From positions 1-64,000 of the forward strand of contig NZ_ANFY01000008.1 in the NCBI RefSeq assembly GCF_000331225.1: 64,000 nucleotides of DNA. Direction: 5' to 3'. This document shows positions 19,934 to 28,222 of this stretch, piece after piece (the first letter of the stretch is position 1; the number at the start of each line of letters is the position of its first letter). The position numbers and the translations under genes are program-made. The DNA is from Sandarakinorhabdus sp. AAP62. Its GTDB lineage: Bacteria; Pseudomonadota; Alphaproteobacteria; Sphingomonadales; Sphingomonadaceae. Under the pieces are notes generated by a model. The model saw only the letters and a list, made by a program, of their open reading frames with translations. It was not told where the DNA came from and ran no database searches.

Positions 19934-19952
19934 AATGCGAACCACTTGCATT
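19934..19952. promoter_or_regulatory. Fur-family-like operator upstream of bfd
   Basis: A 19-base near-palindrome AATGCGA-N5-TTGCATT, with one mismatch, about 60-80 bases upstream of bfd. The same 7-5-7 architecture recurs upstream of bfr at 20201-20219. Alphaproteobacterial Fur and Irr-like iron regulators bind similar AT-flanked GC palindromes, so iron-responsive control of both genes is likely. Which regulator binds is not determinable here. Confidence 0.5.
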
Positions 19953-20010
19953 AACAGCCGCGATGGTTGATAACGCTTCGCAACAACGTCACTTGATTCG
20001 CGAGACTGCC

Positions 20011-20184
20011 GTGTTCGTCTGTGTCTGCAATGCACTGAAGGAACGTGATGTGCGCGATGCTGCGCGCCTGGCCGGCAAGTCCTGCCCCAAGGCCGCCTAT
20101 GCGCAACTGGGCCACAAGCCCAAGTGCGGCCAGTGCCTTCCCTTTGCCAAGGAAGTGATCGAGAACGCCCGCGCCTGCGGCTGA
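20011..20184 (+). CDS. bfd: Bacterioferritin-associated ferredoxin Bfd
   Basis: A 57-residue [2Fe-2S] protein that reduces the haem of bacterioferritin to release stored iron. Four cysteines appear in VCVCNALKERDV and KCGQCLPFA, the BFD-like pattern C-x-C and C-x2-C. A GTG start at 20011 gives (M)FVCVCNALKERD, matching other Bfd proteins; an in-frame ATG at 19963 would add 16 atypical residues. It precedes bfr by 117 bases on the same strand, and each gene has its own palindromic candidate operator, so they may be regulated separately by iron. Confidence 0.9.
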   Translation: MFVCVCNALKERDVRDAARLAGKSCPKAAYAQLGHKPKCGQCLPFAKEVIENARACG

Positions 20185-20200
20185 TCCGGCATAGGCTGCT

Positions 20201-20219
20201 AATGCAAGTGCGTTGCAGT
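20201..20219. promoter_or_regulatory. Fur-family-like operator upstream of bfr
   Basis: A 19-base near-palindrome AATGCAA-N5-TTGCAGT, one mismatch from symmetry, about 85-100 bases upstream of the bacterioferritin start. It shares the architecture and most bases of the site before bfd. An AT-rich stretch (AATAAGTATCAGAAAAACAA) follows directly and probably includes the bfr promoter. Iron-dependent regulation is inferred from the motif pair and gene functions. Confidence 0.5.
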
Positions 20220-20301
20220 AATAAGTATCAGAAAAACAACGCTTTTTCTTGACCTGAATCAAGAACTGCGCCATGGCGATCCCAGCAAAGGGAGACTGGC
20301 C

Positions 20302-20781
20302 ATGCGCGGTGACGCCAAGGTGATCGAATTTCTGAATGCCGTGCTCAAGGGTGAGCTGACGGCGGTGAACCAATATTGGCTGCATTATCGCCTGCTCGAC
20401 AATCTGGGCATCAAGAAGCTCGCCGATTACGAGCGGCACGAATCCATCGACGAGATGAAGCATGCCGACAAGCTGATGGAACGCATCTTCTTCCTGGAAG
20501 GTCTGCCCGGCATGCAGGCGCTCAATCGCCTGCGCATCGGCGAGACGGTGGAAGAGGTGCTGCAGGCGGATCTGGAGCTGGAATTCGAAGCCATCGCCCT
20601 GTTGAAGGATGCCATCGAACATTGCGAGAAGGTGCGCGATTACGCCTCGCGCGATCTGTTCGCCGAAATCCTCAGCGCCGAGGAAGAGCATGTCGATTTC
20701 ATCGAGACGCAGCAGGACATGATCCGCCAGATGGGCCTGGCCAATTATATCCAGCTGCAATCGCGGCCGGCGGGCGACTAA
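20302..20781 (+). CDS. bfr: Bacterioferritin
   Basis: A 159-residue haem-containing ferritin that oxidises Fe(II) and stores it as a mineral inside a 24-mer. All ferroxidase ligands are in place: Glu18, Glu51, His54, Glu94, Glu127 and His130. The haem-binding Met52 (DEMKHADKL) is present, so this is a true haem-binding Bfr. Length matches the family exactly. A good GGGAGA site precedes the ATG. It is preceded by bfd and followed by a strong bidirectional terminator. Confidence 0.97.
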   Translation: MRGDAKVIEFLNAVLKGELTAVNQYWLHYRLLDNLGIKKLADYERHESIDEMKHADKLMERIFFLEGLPGMQALNRLRIGETVEEVLQADLELEFEAIALLKDAIEHCEKVRDYASRDLFAEILSAEEEHVDFIETQQDMIRQMGLANYIQLQSRPAGD

Positions 20782-20809
20782 GCCGTTCGCTTCCGCCCAA
20801 AACGAAAAA

Positions 20810-20842
20810 GGGCCGCCGTGGCATGCCACGGCGGCCCCTTTT
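20810..20842. terminator. Bidirectional Rho-independent terminator
   Basis: A perfect 28-base palindrome (20810-20837; 12-bp arms GGGCCGCCGTGG around CATG) flanked by AAAAA on the left and CTTTT on the right. It can terminate bfr transcription on the plus strand and the convergent TPR gene on the minus strand, whose stop codon is 21 bases beyond the palindrome. Confidence 0.9.
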
Positions 20843-20858
20843 CCATGTCGAGGACTGA

Positions 20859-21956
20859 TCAGCCGCGCGTGGCGGCGTACAGGCTCCACAGGCCGGCGAT
20901 TTCGCCCATGCCGCTCTTTTCATTCACGCCCTTGAACGCGGCGATCGCGGCGGCCTTCTGGCCGCCCTTCACAGCGGCAATGCCCTTGAACACGCGGGCA
21001 TAATCGGCATCCAGACCGTTGGCGGCAATGGCCTTGTCATAAGCGGCCATCGCCTTGGCATAATCGCCCAGGCCCAGATAGGCGTTGCCGCCCTTGAAGG
21101 CGGTGGCCGGCGAAGCGGACAACTTGAGCGCTTCCGGGCCCTCCTTGGCAACGCCGGCTGCCGCGGCAGCAGCAAGCTTCTGGCTCATCGGGTCGGTGCC
21201 GCCGCCGGTCTTGTCCAGCGCGGCCTTGGCCACGGCGGCCTGGCCGTTGATCAGCGCCAGACGGGCGAAATCCTGCAGATCGGTCGGGCGTTCCAGCGTG
21301 CCGGTGGTGAGCATCAGGTGATAAAGCGCCAGCTTGGCTTCCGAGCGCATGTTGTGGCCCTGCAGTTCGGTCAGCAGCACCTTCCAGCGCTTCGGCGACG
21401 GGTCCGACTTGATCAGGCGGTTGATGGTGGCGAGATAGCCCTTCTTGTCGCCCGACTTGAACTGGGCGCCGGCCAGATTTTCCAGATACACGGGCTTGGC
21501 GCCGTTGCTGGCGATCAGCTTGTTGTATGCAGCGATGGCGGCCTTGTGATTGCCCTGGCGGGTCATTGCCTGCGCCACCATGATCTGGCTGGCCTCACCG
21601 GGGCAGTTGCGGGCGATGGCGACGGCCTTGTCCATCTGGCCAGCGCGATAATAGAGCGGGCCGAGCTGGTTGCAGGGGGCGCCAACCTGTTCGAGAGCCG
21701 CCGCAGCCTGGCCAAATTGGCCGACAGCGGTGAAGGCGAAGCCGGCCATCTGAGCGGTCTTTTCGCGCTCTTCAGCGGTGGTGGCGGCGGCGCGGGCCTG
21801 GCCAATGGCGGCGGCGACACCGGCCGCATTGCGCGACTTGGCGGCGGCGGCGGCGGCGTTGAGCGCCTTGCCCACGGCAGGCGACACGGCGGCCACGGCC
21901 GGGGTGGCAACAGCCAACAGGCTGGCAGCGATCAGCAGGCGGGCATCAATCTTCAT
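20859..21956 (-). CDS. Secreted TPR-repeat protein
   Basis: A 365-residue protein starting MKIDARLLIAASLLAVATPA, a clear signal peptide with cleavage likely after AVA. The mature chain consists of alanine-rich helical repeats of TPR type, for example KAAIAAYNKLIASNGAKPVY, GGNAYLGLGDYAKAMAAY and AIAANGLDADYARVFKGI. It probably acts as a periplasmic scaffold; no enzyme motif is seen. The start is set by the signal peptide; the frame stays open far upstream only because it is antisense to fabD. It is convergent with bfr, sharing the terminator. Confidence 0.85.
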   Translation of the reverse strand: MKIDARLLIAASLLAVATPAVAAVSPAVGKALNAAAAAAKSRNAAGVAAAIGQARAAATTAEEREKTAQMAGFAFTAVGQFGQAAAALEQVGAPCNQLGPLYYRAGQMDKAVAIARNCPGEASQIMVAQAMTRQGNHKAAIAAYNKLIASNGAKPVYLENLAGAQFKSGDKKGYLATINRLIKSDPSPKRWKVLLTELQGHNMRSEAKLALYHLMLTTGTLERPTDLQDFARLALINGQAAVAKAALDKTGGGTDPMSQKLAAAAAAGVAKEGPEALKLSASPATAFKGGNAYLGLGDYAKAMAAYDKAIAANGLDADYARVFKGIAAVKGGQKAAAIAAFKGVNEKSGMGEIAGLWSLYAATRG

Positions 21957-22250
21957 TGGCAATCCTTGGCTGTTCTCGTCCAAAATCCCAGAACCGGATG
22001 CCTGGGTGGCAACCGACCCGCGAAACAGAATGGTCTTGCCGGGGTTTCGGGCCGATGAATGGCCATCGCGAATCCCCCCCGGCCCCTCCCTGAGCGCGAA
22101 TGGCAGCCCATAACGGAAGTTTTGTGCCATGCAACCGGGCAAAACGCCCCGGTTGGGCTTAGTGTCGCAGCCGTTCGGGCCGGGCGGTTGCATGGGCGCG
22201 ATGAAGCGCCTAATCGGCGGCGCACAACGAGATCCATCGGGAGAGGGACC

Positions 22251-23189
22251 ATTCGCGCTTTCATCTTTCCGGGCCAGGGCAGCCAATCGGTGGGCATGGG
22301 CAAGGGCCTTGCCGATGCCAGCCCCCATGCCCGCGCCGTTTTCGAAGAAGTGGATGATGCACTGGGCGAACGCCTGTCGCGCCTGATGTGGGAAGGGCCG
22401 GAAGACGAACTGACCCTGACGGCCAATGCCCAGCCAGCGATCATGGCGGTGGGCATCGCCTGCCTGCGCGTGCTGGAAAACGAGGCTGGCGTGCGGCTGG
22501 CGGACAAGGCGGCGTTCGTGGCCGGGCACAGTCTGGGCGAATATACCGCCCTGTGCGCTGCCGGCAGCCTGGGCCTTGCTGATACGGCCCGCCTGCTGCG
22601 GCTGCGCGGCACGGCGATGCAGGCCGCGGTGCCGCCGGGCGTTGGCGCCATGGCGGCGCTGCTCGGCCTCGATTTCGAAACCGTGCAGGCGATCGCCGCA
22701 GAGGCGGCGCAAGGGCAGGTGTGTGCGGCGGCCAACGACAATGCCACCGGGCAGGTCGTGGTTTCCGGCCATGTCGAGGCCGTGGCCCGCGCCATGAACC
22801 TGGCCAAGGGCAAGGGTGCGCGTCACTCCGTGCTGCTGCCGGTGTCGGCGCCATTCCATTGCCCGCTGATGCAGCCGGCCGCCGATGCGATGGCCGCAGC
22901 ATTGGCCGCAGCACCGCTGACCGCGCCAACCGTGCCGCTGGTCGCCAATGTCACCGCCGCGCCAGTGACCGACCCGGCCGAGATTCGCCGCCTGCTGGTG
23001 GAACAGGTGTGCGGCACCGTGCGCTGGCGGGAATCGGTGCTGGCCATGGCGGCGCTGGGCGTCACCGGTTTTGCGGAACTGGGCGGCAAGGTGCTGGGCC
23101 CGATGATTCGGCGTATCACCCCCGATGTGCCAACCATCACCGCGGCCGACATGCCTGGCGTGGAAGCCATTGCCGCTGCGATTGCCTGA
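22251..23189 (+). CDS. fabD: Malonyl-CoA:ACP transacylase FabD
   Basis: A 312-residue enzyme that moves malonyl from CoA to acyl carrier protein. Motifs are FIFPGQGSQSVGMG, GHSLGEYTAL (active serine) and SAPFHCPLM (active histidine). The family N terminus MRAFIFPGQGSQ aligns with an ATT codon at 22251 preceded by GGGAGAGG, and there is no in-frame ATG or GTG within the preceding 60 codons that would leave a plausible N terminus (a TTG lies 20 codons upstream without a clear site). Initiation at ATT is therefore proposed. First of fabD-fabG-acpP-fabF. Confidence 0.95.
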   Translation: MRAFIFPGQGSQSVGMGKGLADASPHARAVFEEVDDALGERLSRLMWEGPEDELTLTANAQPAIMAVGIACLRVLENEAGVRLADKAAFVAGHSLGEYTALCAAGSLGLADTARLLRLRGTAMQAAVPPGVGAMAALLGLDFETVQAIAAEAAQGQVCAAANDNATGQVVVSGHVEAVARAMNLAKGKGARHSVLLPVSAPFHCPLMQPAADAMAAALAAAPLTAPTVPLVANVTAAPVTDPAEIRRLLVEQVCGTVRWRESVLAMAALGVTGFAELGGKVLGPMIRRITPDVPTITAADMPGVEAIAAAIA

Positions 23190-23202
23190 AGGAGCTATTC
23201 CC

Positions 23203-23943
23203 ATGTTTGATCTGACCGGCATGACCGCGCTTGTGACCGGCGCCTCTGGCGGCATTGGCAGCGCGATTGCCAAGGCGCTCGGCGCGCGCGGGGCCCGCGT
23301 TGCCCTGTCCGGCACCCGCGCCGAAGCGCTGGCTGCCGTGGCCGCCGAATGCGGCCCCGATGCCGTGATCCTGCCGTGCAACCTGGGCGACAGCGCCGCC
23401 GTTGATGCGCTGGTGCCGCAGGCGGTGGAGGCCCTTGGTGGCCGGCTGGACATATTGGTCGCCAACGCCGGCATCACGCGCGACAATCTCGCCATGCGGA
23501 TGAAGGACGAGGAGTGGGCAGACGTGATCCGCATCAACCTCGAAGCCACCTTCCGCCTCTATCGCGCCGCCGCCAAGCCGATGATGAAGCAGCGTTTTGG
23601 CCGGCTGATCGCCATCACCTCGGTCGTGGGCGTCACCGGCAATCCGGGCCAGGCCAATTATGCGGCGTCCAAGGCCGGGCTGATCGGCATGTCGAAGGCG
23701 CTGGGCCAGGAACTGGCGTCACGCAACATCACGGTGAATTGCGTGGCGCCGGGGTTCATCGTTTCGGCGATGACCGATGCGCTGCCGGCGGCGCAGAAGG
23801 ACGCGCTGACGGGGCGGATTCCGGCCGGAAGGCTGGGCGAAGGCGCCGATATTGCGGCGGGGGTGGTGTATCTGGCGTCGAAGGAAGCTTCGTACGTGAC
23901 GGGGCATACGCTGCACATCAATGGTGGGATGGCGATGCCCTGA
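23203..23943 (+). CDS. fabG: 3-oxoacyl-ACP reductase FabG
   Basis: A 246-residue short-chain dehydrogenase that reduces 3-oxoacyl-ACP with NADPH. TGASGGIG (cofactor), NAGITRDNL, the catalytic Ser in ITSVVGVTG, YAASK (Tyr and Lys) and the C-terminal YVTGHTLHINGGMAMP are all typical of FabG. AAGGAG lies 9 bases upstream of the ATG, and the gene begins 13 bases after fabD stops. It is followed by a hairpin-rich spacer before acpP. Confidence 0.96.
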   Translation: MFDLTGMTALVTGASGGIGSAIAKALGARGARVALSGTRAEALAAVAAECGPDAVILPCNLGDSAAVDALVPQAVEALGGRLDILVANAGITRDNLAMRMKDEEWADVIRINLEATFRLYRAAAKPMMKQRFGRLIAITSVVGVTGNPGQANYAASKAGLIGMSKALGQELASRNITVNCVAPGFIVSAMTDALPAAQKDALTGRIPAGRLGEGADIAAGVVYLASKEASYVTGHTLHINGGMAMP

Positions 23944-23953
23944 TGGGCGCGGC

Positions 23954-24107
23954 CGGCGGCGGAGCCGCCGAGTCCGCTCCGGGCTGCAAGGAAGAAGAAG
24001 GAAGAGCGTGGCGGAGCCACGCCGTCGAAGCTGTTCTGCCGGCTGTGGCCGGCAGCCAGCCCGGCCGAGCTTGTGCGAGTCTGGCGGCGGCACGCCGCCA
24101 GCCGCAC
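23954..24107. repeat. Cluster of four GC-rich stem-loops between fabG and acpP
   Basis: The 261-base fabG-acpP spacer contains four perfect hairpins: 23954-23970 (7-bp stem, loop GGA), 24006-24022 (7-bp stem, loop GGA), 24036-24055 (8-bp stem, loop TGTG) and 24081-24101 (9-bp stem, loop GCA, extended by GTGCG/CGCAC to 24073-24107). The first two share the core GGCGGAGCC. None has a T-tract. They may be repeat-element copies or mRNA-stability structures that allow acpP to be expressed much more than fabG; no gene is seen in the spacer. Confidence 0.6.
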
Positions 24108-24204
24108 GGCGCTCTTGCCACAATTTCGCCATCACGCTATCGCCGGCCAGTAACTGCAAACCAACCCACGGCGAACACACCGCCGCCAACATAGGGGACG
24201 AAAA

Positions 24205-24441
24205 ATGAGCGATGTCGCCGAGCGCGTGAAGAAGATTGTTGTCGAGCATCTGGGCGTGGAAGCCGACAAGGTGACCGAAGCCGCCAGCTTCATCGACGAT
24301 CTGGGTGCCGACAGCCTCGACACCGTCGAGCTGGTGATGGCCTTCGAAGAAGAATTCGGCGTGGAAATCCCGGATGATGCCGCCGAAAAGATCCTCACCG
24401 TGGCCGATGCGATCAATTTCATCGGCGCCAACGGCAAGTGA
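24205..24441 (+). CDS. acpP: Acyl carrier protein
   Basis: A 78-residue acidic four-helix carrier of fatty-acyl chains. The DSL motif is present in [20 protein letters not shown], whose serine receives 4'-phosphopantetheine. Length and sequence are canonical. GGGGACGAAAA precedes the ATG. It stands between fabG and fabF, the conserved order, but long structured spacers on both sides suggest it also has its own promoter or is processed from a longer transcript. Confidence 0.98.
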   Translation: MSDVAERVKKIVVEHLGVEADKVTEAASFIDDLGADSLDTVELVMAFEEEFGVEIPDDAAEKILTVADAINFIGANGK

Positions 24442-24450
24442 TTTCCGGCT

Positions 24451-24475
24451 GAAGGCCGCGGCTGCCGCGGCCTTC
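24451..24475 (+). other. Stem-loop after acpP
   Basis: A perfect 11-bp stem GAAGGCCGCGG/CCGCGGCCTTC with a CTG loop begins 10 bases after the acpP stop. There is no T-tract, so it is more likely a partial terminator, attenuator or 3' stabiliser than a complete Rho-independent terminator. The remaining 180 bases before fabF show nothing else. Confidence 0.6.
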
Positions 24476-24655
24476 ACGCCATGTTGACAGGGCTGGCCGC
24501 CCGTTTGAGAACGATGGGCCGGCAAAACAGGGAACGGCCCATCGCTTGCACACAGGCGGCGGGCCGTTTCGTGCCAAATGGGCCAGCCTTTTCACGGGCG
24601 GCCCAACCCCCAGCACCGGCAGGGCAGGCCGGTCGCGCAGAAGAATGGAATGCCG

Positions 24656-25918
24656 ATGCGCCGTGTCGTCGTCACTGGTCTGGGCCTGGTCACCCCCTTG
24701 GGGGCGAATGTCGAAACCACCTGGGCCAACATCCTGGCCTCGCAATCGGGCGCCGGCCCGATCACGCGCTTTGATGCCTCCGATCAGCTGTGCCGCATCG
24801 CCTGCGAAGTAAAGGCCGGCGACGGCACCGGGCTCACCTTCGATGCCAACAAGCGCGTTGATTACAAGGTGCAGCGCCAGGTCGATCCGTTCATCGTCTA
24901 TGGCATCGATGCGGCCGGCCAGGCCATTGAAGACGCCGGCCTGACCGACATGAGCGAGGAAGAGCGTTTCCGCGCCGGCTGCTCGATCGGCAGCGGCATC
25001 GGCGGCTTGCCGGGCATCGCGTCGGAATCGATCGTGTGCCATGAAAAGGGCCCGCGCCGCGTGTCCCCGCACTTCGTGCATGGCCGGCTGATCAACCTGA
25101 TTTCCGGCCAGGTTTCGATCAAATATGGCCTGATGGGGCCCAACCACGCGGTCGTCACCGCTTGCTCCACCGGCGCCCATGCCATCGGCGATGCCGCCCG
25201 CATGATCGCGCTGGATGATGCCGATGTGATGCTGGCCGGCGGTTCCGAAAGCGCGCTGTGCCCGCTGGGCATCGCCGGTTTCGCTCAGGCCCGCGCGCTG
25301 TCGACCAATTTCAACGACGATCCGACCCGCGCCAGCCGCCCCTATGACAAGGATCGCGATGGCTTCGTGATGGGCGAAGGCGCTGGCGTGGTGGTGCTGG
25401 AGGAATATGAACGCGCCAAGGCGCGCGGGGCGAAAATCTATGGCGAAGTGATCGGCTATGGCCTGACCGGCGATGCCTATCACGTGACGGCGCCGCATCC
25501 GGAAGGGTCGGGCGCGTTCCGTTCGATGCAGATGGCGCTGCGCAAGGCCGGCCTGAACCCGGCAGACATCGATTATATCAACGCCCACGGCACCTCCACC
25601 CCGATGGGCGACGAGCTGGAACTGGGCGCGGTGAAGCGGCTGTTCGGCAATGCCATCGACAATGTCTCGATGTCGTCCACCAAGTCGGCCATTGGCCACT
25701 TGCTTGGCGGTGCCGGCGCGGTGGAAGCCATTTTCTGCCTGCTCGCCCTGCGCGATCAGGTGGCGCCGCCGACGCTCAATCTCGACAATCCGTCGGACGC
25801 CTGCATCGGCGTTGACCTGGTGCCGCACGTGGCGAAACAGCGCCGCATCCGCGCCGTGCTCAACAACTCGTTCGGCTTTGGCGGCACCAACGCGACGCTG
25901 GTGATGCGCGGCGTTTGA
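24656..25918 (+). CDS. fabF: 3-oxoacyl-ACP synthase II FabF
   Basis: A 420-residue elongating condensing enzyme. The Cys-His-His triad appears in TACSTGAHA, NAHGTSTPMGD and KSAIGHLLGGAGA, with NNSFGFGGTN at the C terminus. The start MRRVVVTGLGLVTPLG is chosen as the family N terminus; an ATG two codons earlier (24650) is equally possible. It joins malonyl-ACP to acyl-ACP in chain elongation. It is the head of a tightly packed run, with mltG starting 8 bases after its stop. Confidence 0.96.
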   Translation: MRRVVVTGLGLVTPLGANVETTWANILASQSGAGPITRFDASDQLCRIACEVKAGDGTGLTFDANKRVDYKVQRQVDPFIVYGIDAAGQAIEDAGLTDMSEEERFRAGCSIGSGIGGLPGIASESIVCHEKGPRRVSPHFVHGRLINLISGQVSIKYGLMGPNHAVVTACSTGAHAIGDAARMIALDDADVMLAGGSESALCPLGIAGFAQARALSTNFNDDPTRASRPYDKDRDGFVMGEGAGVVVLEEYERAKARGAKIYGEVIGYGLTGDAYHVTAPHPEGSGAFRSMQMALRKAGLNPADIDYINAHGTSTPMGDELELGAVKRLFGNAIDNVSMSSTKSAIGHLLGGAGAVEAIFCLLALRDQVAPPTLNLDNPSDACIGVDLVPHVAKQRRIRAVLNNSFGFGGTNATLVMRGV

Positions 25919-25926
25919 GCCGGGCG

Positions 25927-26889
25927 ATGCGCCGCGCCTTTCTGGCCTTTGTCGCCTTGCTGTTGCTGGGCGTGGCGATCATGCTGATCCCGTGGTTCGG
26001 CTGGGGCAATGTCAGCGGGCCGGCGCAATCGTTCGAGGTGAAGCGCGGCGCCAGCCTGTCTGGCGTGGCGCGTGATCTGGAGACCGCCGGTCTGGCAAAA
26101 TCCGCCTGGCAATTCCGCGTGCTGGCGCGCGTGCTGGGCGATGACGCACCGGTGCAGGCCGGGCGCTATCGGTTGCGCGCCGGCACGCCGTGGCGCGATA
26201 TCCTCGCCACGCTGCAGAAGGGCGAGGTGGAGCGCTTCACCGTCACCATTCCCGAAGGCTGGCCGGCAGTGCTGGTGGCGGAACGGCTGAACGCCGTATC
26301 GGGGCTGACAGGCAAGGCGAGCGTGCCGGCCGAAGGCAGTATCTTGCCCGACACCTACGAATATCAACCCGGCGAGGACCGCGCCGTGCTAATGAAGCGC
26401 ATGCAGACGGCGATGATCAAGACCCTGGCTGATCTCTGGCCCAAGCGCACCGCGCGCGCGGTGGTGAAAACGCCGGAACAGGCCATCGTGCTGGCCAGCA
26501 TCGTCGAGAAGGAAACCGGCAAGGCCAGTGAACGCAGAATGATTGCAGGCGTTTACAGCAATCGGCTTGCACAGGGTATGAAGCTGGATGCCGATCCCAC
26601 GGTGATTTATCCGATTACCGCCGGCAAGCCGCTGGGCCGCCGCATCCGCCAATCGGAACTGCGTCGCGACACCGGCTACAATACCTATCTCAAGCCCGGC
26701 CTGCCACGCGGCCCCATTGCCAATCCGGGGCGCGACAGCATCATGGCCGTGCTCGACCCGGACGACACGCAGGCGCTCTATTTCGTCGCCGATGGCAGCG
26801 GCGGCCATGTCTTTGCCAAGACTCTCGCCGAACATAACGCCAATGTGGCGCGCTGGTTTGCCCTGCGCCGCCAGCGCGGTGAGATGTGA
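25927..26889 (+). CDS. mltG: Endolytic murein transglycosylase MltG
   Basis: A 320-residue YceG-like protein that cuts nascent glycan strands at the inner-membrane surface. A short cytoplasmic stub and one transmembrane helix (FLAFVALLLLGVAIMLI) precede a LysM-like region and the catalytic domain with VLASIVEKETG (catalytic Glu), SNRLAQGMKLDADPTVIYP and PGLPRGPIANPG, all MltG signatures. An in-frame TTG at 25915 overlapping the fabF stop is an alternative start. The fabF-mltG neighbourhood is common in proteobacteria. Confidence 0.93.
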   Translation: MRRAFLAFVALLLLGVAIMLIPWFGWGNVSGPAQSFEVKRGASLSGVARDLETAGLAKSAWQFRVLARVLGDDAPVQAGRYRLRAGTPWRDILATLQKGEVERFTVTIPEGWPAVLVAERLNAVSGLTGKASVPAEGSILPDTYEYQPGEDRAVLMKRMQTAMIKTLADLWPKRTARAVVKTPEQAIVLASIVEKETGKASERRMIAGVYSNRLAQGMKLDADPTVIYPITAGKPLGRRIRQSELRRDTGYNTYLKPGLPRGPIANPGRDSIMAVLDPDDTQALYFVADGSGGHVFAKTLAEHNANVARWFALRRQRGEM

Positions 26890-27497
26890 GCCGCAAGCCC
26901 GCCAGCCGTGGCACGTTCGGCCGGTCAGCGCCGGCAAAGCGCCGCAAGCCGAGCCTGCTGATGTGGCTGGCGCGCGTCGTGGCGCTGCCGGTGCTGGCGT
27001 GGATGCTCGGCCTGATCTGGTTCAGCCTCACCCTGCCCGGCGCGGCGCCGCTGGGCCTGAAGAGCGATGGCGTGGTGGTGCTGACCGGCGGCGCCGGCCG
27101 CTTCCGACGCGGGCTGGCGGTGGTGGAATCCGGCGCGGCGCGGCGGATGCTGGTTTCGGGCGTGGGCGAAAAGACCAGCCGCCGGCAACTGGCCGCGGCC
27201 TTCGGGATTGCCACGCGCCGGCTGCGCACCACCGATCTGGGCTATCAGGCGGTCGATACACGCTCCAACGCCGAAGAAACGGCGCGCTGGGTGGCTGAAC
27301 ATGATTTCAAATCGATCCGGCTGGTGACCAGTGCCAGCCACATGCGCCGCGCCCGGCTGGAATTGTCGCGCGTGCTGCCCAGGGGCGTGACCGTATTGTC
27401 CGATGCCGTGCCATCTGAACCCAAGGCGCCGGGGCTGGCGTTTGAATATACAAAATGGTTGGCACGGCGTGGGGCGCTGCTGCTGGGGGCGGCGTGA
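26886..27497 (+). CDS. YdcF/ElyC-like DUF218 membrane-anchored protein
   Basis: A 203-residue protein with a basic N terminus, one transmembrane helix (VVALPVLAWMLGLIWF) and a DUF218 domain: VVVLTGGAGRFRRGLAVVESG, RMLVSGVGEKTSR, DTRSNAEETARWV and LVTSASHMRRARLEL. DUF218 proteins (SanA, ElyC, YdcF) affect envelope integrity and lipid-carrier use; the molecular activity is not settled. A GTG start overlaps the mltG stop (GTGA) and the stop overlaps the plsC start, so it is in the same operon. Confidence 0.85.
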   Translation: MSRKPASRGTFGRSAPAKRRKPSLLMWLARVVALPVLAWMLGLIWFSLTLPGAAPLGLKSDGVVVLTGGAGRFRRGLAVVESGAARRMLVSGVGEKTSRRQLAAAFGIATRRLRTTDLGYQAVDTRSNAEETARWVAEHDFKSIRLVTSASHMRRARLELSRVLPRGVTVLSDAVPSEPKAPGLAFEYTKWLARRGALLLGAA

Positions 27498-28222
27498 TGC
27501 GCCATCACCCTCTGGCGACCGCGCTGGCCTTCGTGCGGACCGTCATTTTCCAGCTTGTCTTCCTCGGTGGATCCCTGCTGCTGGTGCCACTGGCGCTGCT
27601 GCTCGGCCTGCTCGGTTCAGGCGGAAGCCTCTATATCGGGCCGAAGTATTGGGCGGGCTGGTTCCGCCTGACCAGCCGGGTGATCACCGGCGTGCGGATC
27701 GAGATTGAAGGCGAGATTCCGCCCGGGCCGCAGCTGTTTGCGCTGAAACATGAAAGCGCGGTGGAAGCCATCCTCACCCTCTGGTGGTTTGAACGGCCGG
27801 CCGTGGTGATGAAGCAGGAACTGCGCCGGATCCCGATCTGGGGCCTGGCTTCGGCCCGGCATGGCTCCATCTTCGTTGATCGCTCCGGTTCGGCGAGCAT
27901 GCTGCGCGAAATGATGCGGCAGGCGCAGGCCGCGGTGGCGCAGGGCCGCCCGGTGGTGATCTTTCCGGAAGGCACGCGGGTGCAAGTGGGCGAAACCCCG
28001 CCGCTCGCGGCCGGATTCGCCGGGCTCTACAAGATGCTGAAGCTGCCGGTGGTGGCCGTCGCGATCGACAGCGGCAGCGTCTGGCCGAAAAGCTTCATCA
28101 AATATCCCGGCACCGTGCACATGAAGGTGGCGCCGCCGATCCCGCCCGGGCTGCCCCGTGCCGAGGTGGAAGCACAGGTGCATGCCGCGATCAATGCCTT
28201 GCAGGCAGAGGGCCGCACATGA
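27497..28222 (+). CDS. plsC: 1-acyl-sn-glycerol-3-phosphate acyltransferase
   Basis: A 241-residue membrane enzyme making phosphatidic acid from lysophosphatidic acid. One or two hydrophobic segments lie at the N terminus (FVRTVIFQLVFLGGSLLLVP). Block I reads KHESAVEA, i.e. H-x4-E instead of the usual H-x4-D, and block III is VIFPEGTR. The start ATG shares one base with the previous stop (TGATG). Located in the fabF-mltG run, so fatty-acid and phospholipid synthesis are co-expressed with wall enzymes. Confidence 0.9.
   Translation: MRHHPLATALAFVRTVIFQLVFLGGSLLLVPLALLLGLLGSGGSLYIGPKYWAGWFRLTSRVITGVRIEIEGEIPPGPQLFALKHESAVEAILTLWWFERPAVVMKQELRRIPIWGLASARHGSIFVDRSGSASMLREMMRQAQAAVAQGRPVVIFPEGTRVQVGETPPLAAGFAGLYKMLKLPVVAVAIDSGSVWPKSFIKYPGTVHMKVAPPIPPGLPRAEVEAQVHAAINALQAEGRT

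Noticed and set aside
20859-23549. A single 896-residue minus-strand protein
   Set aside because: The first 531 residues are antisense to fabD and fabG; the true start is the signal peptide at 21956.
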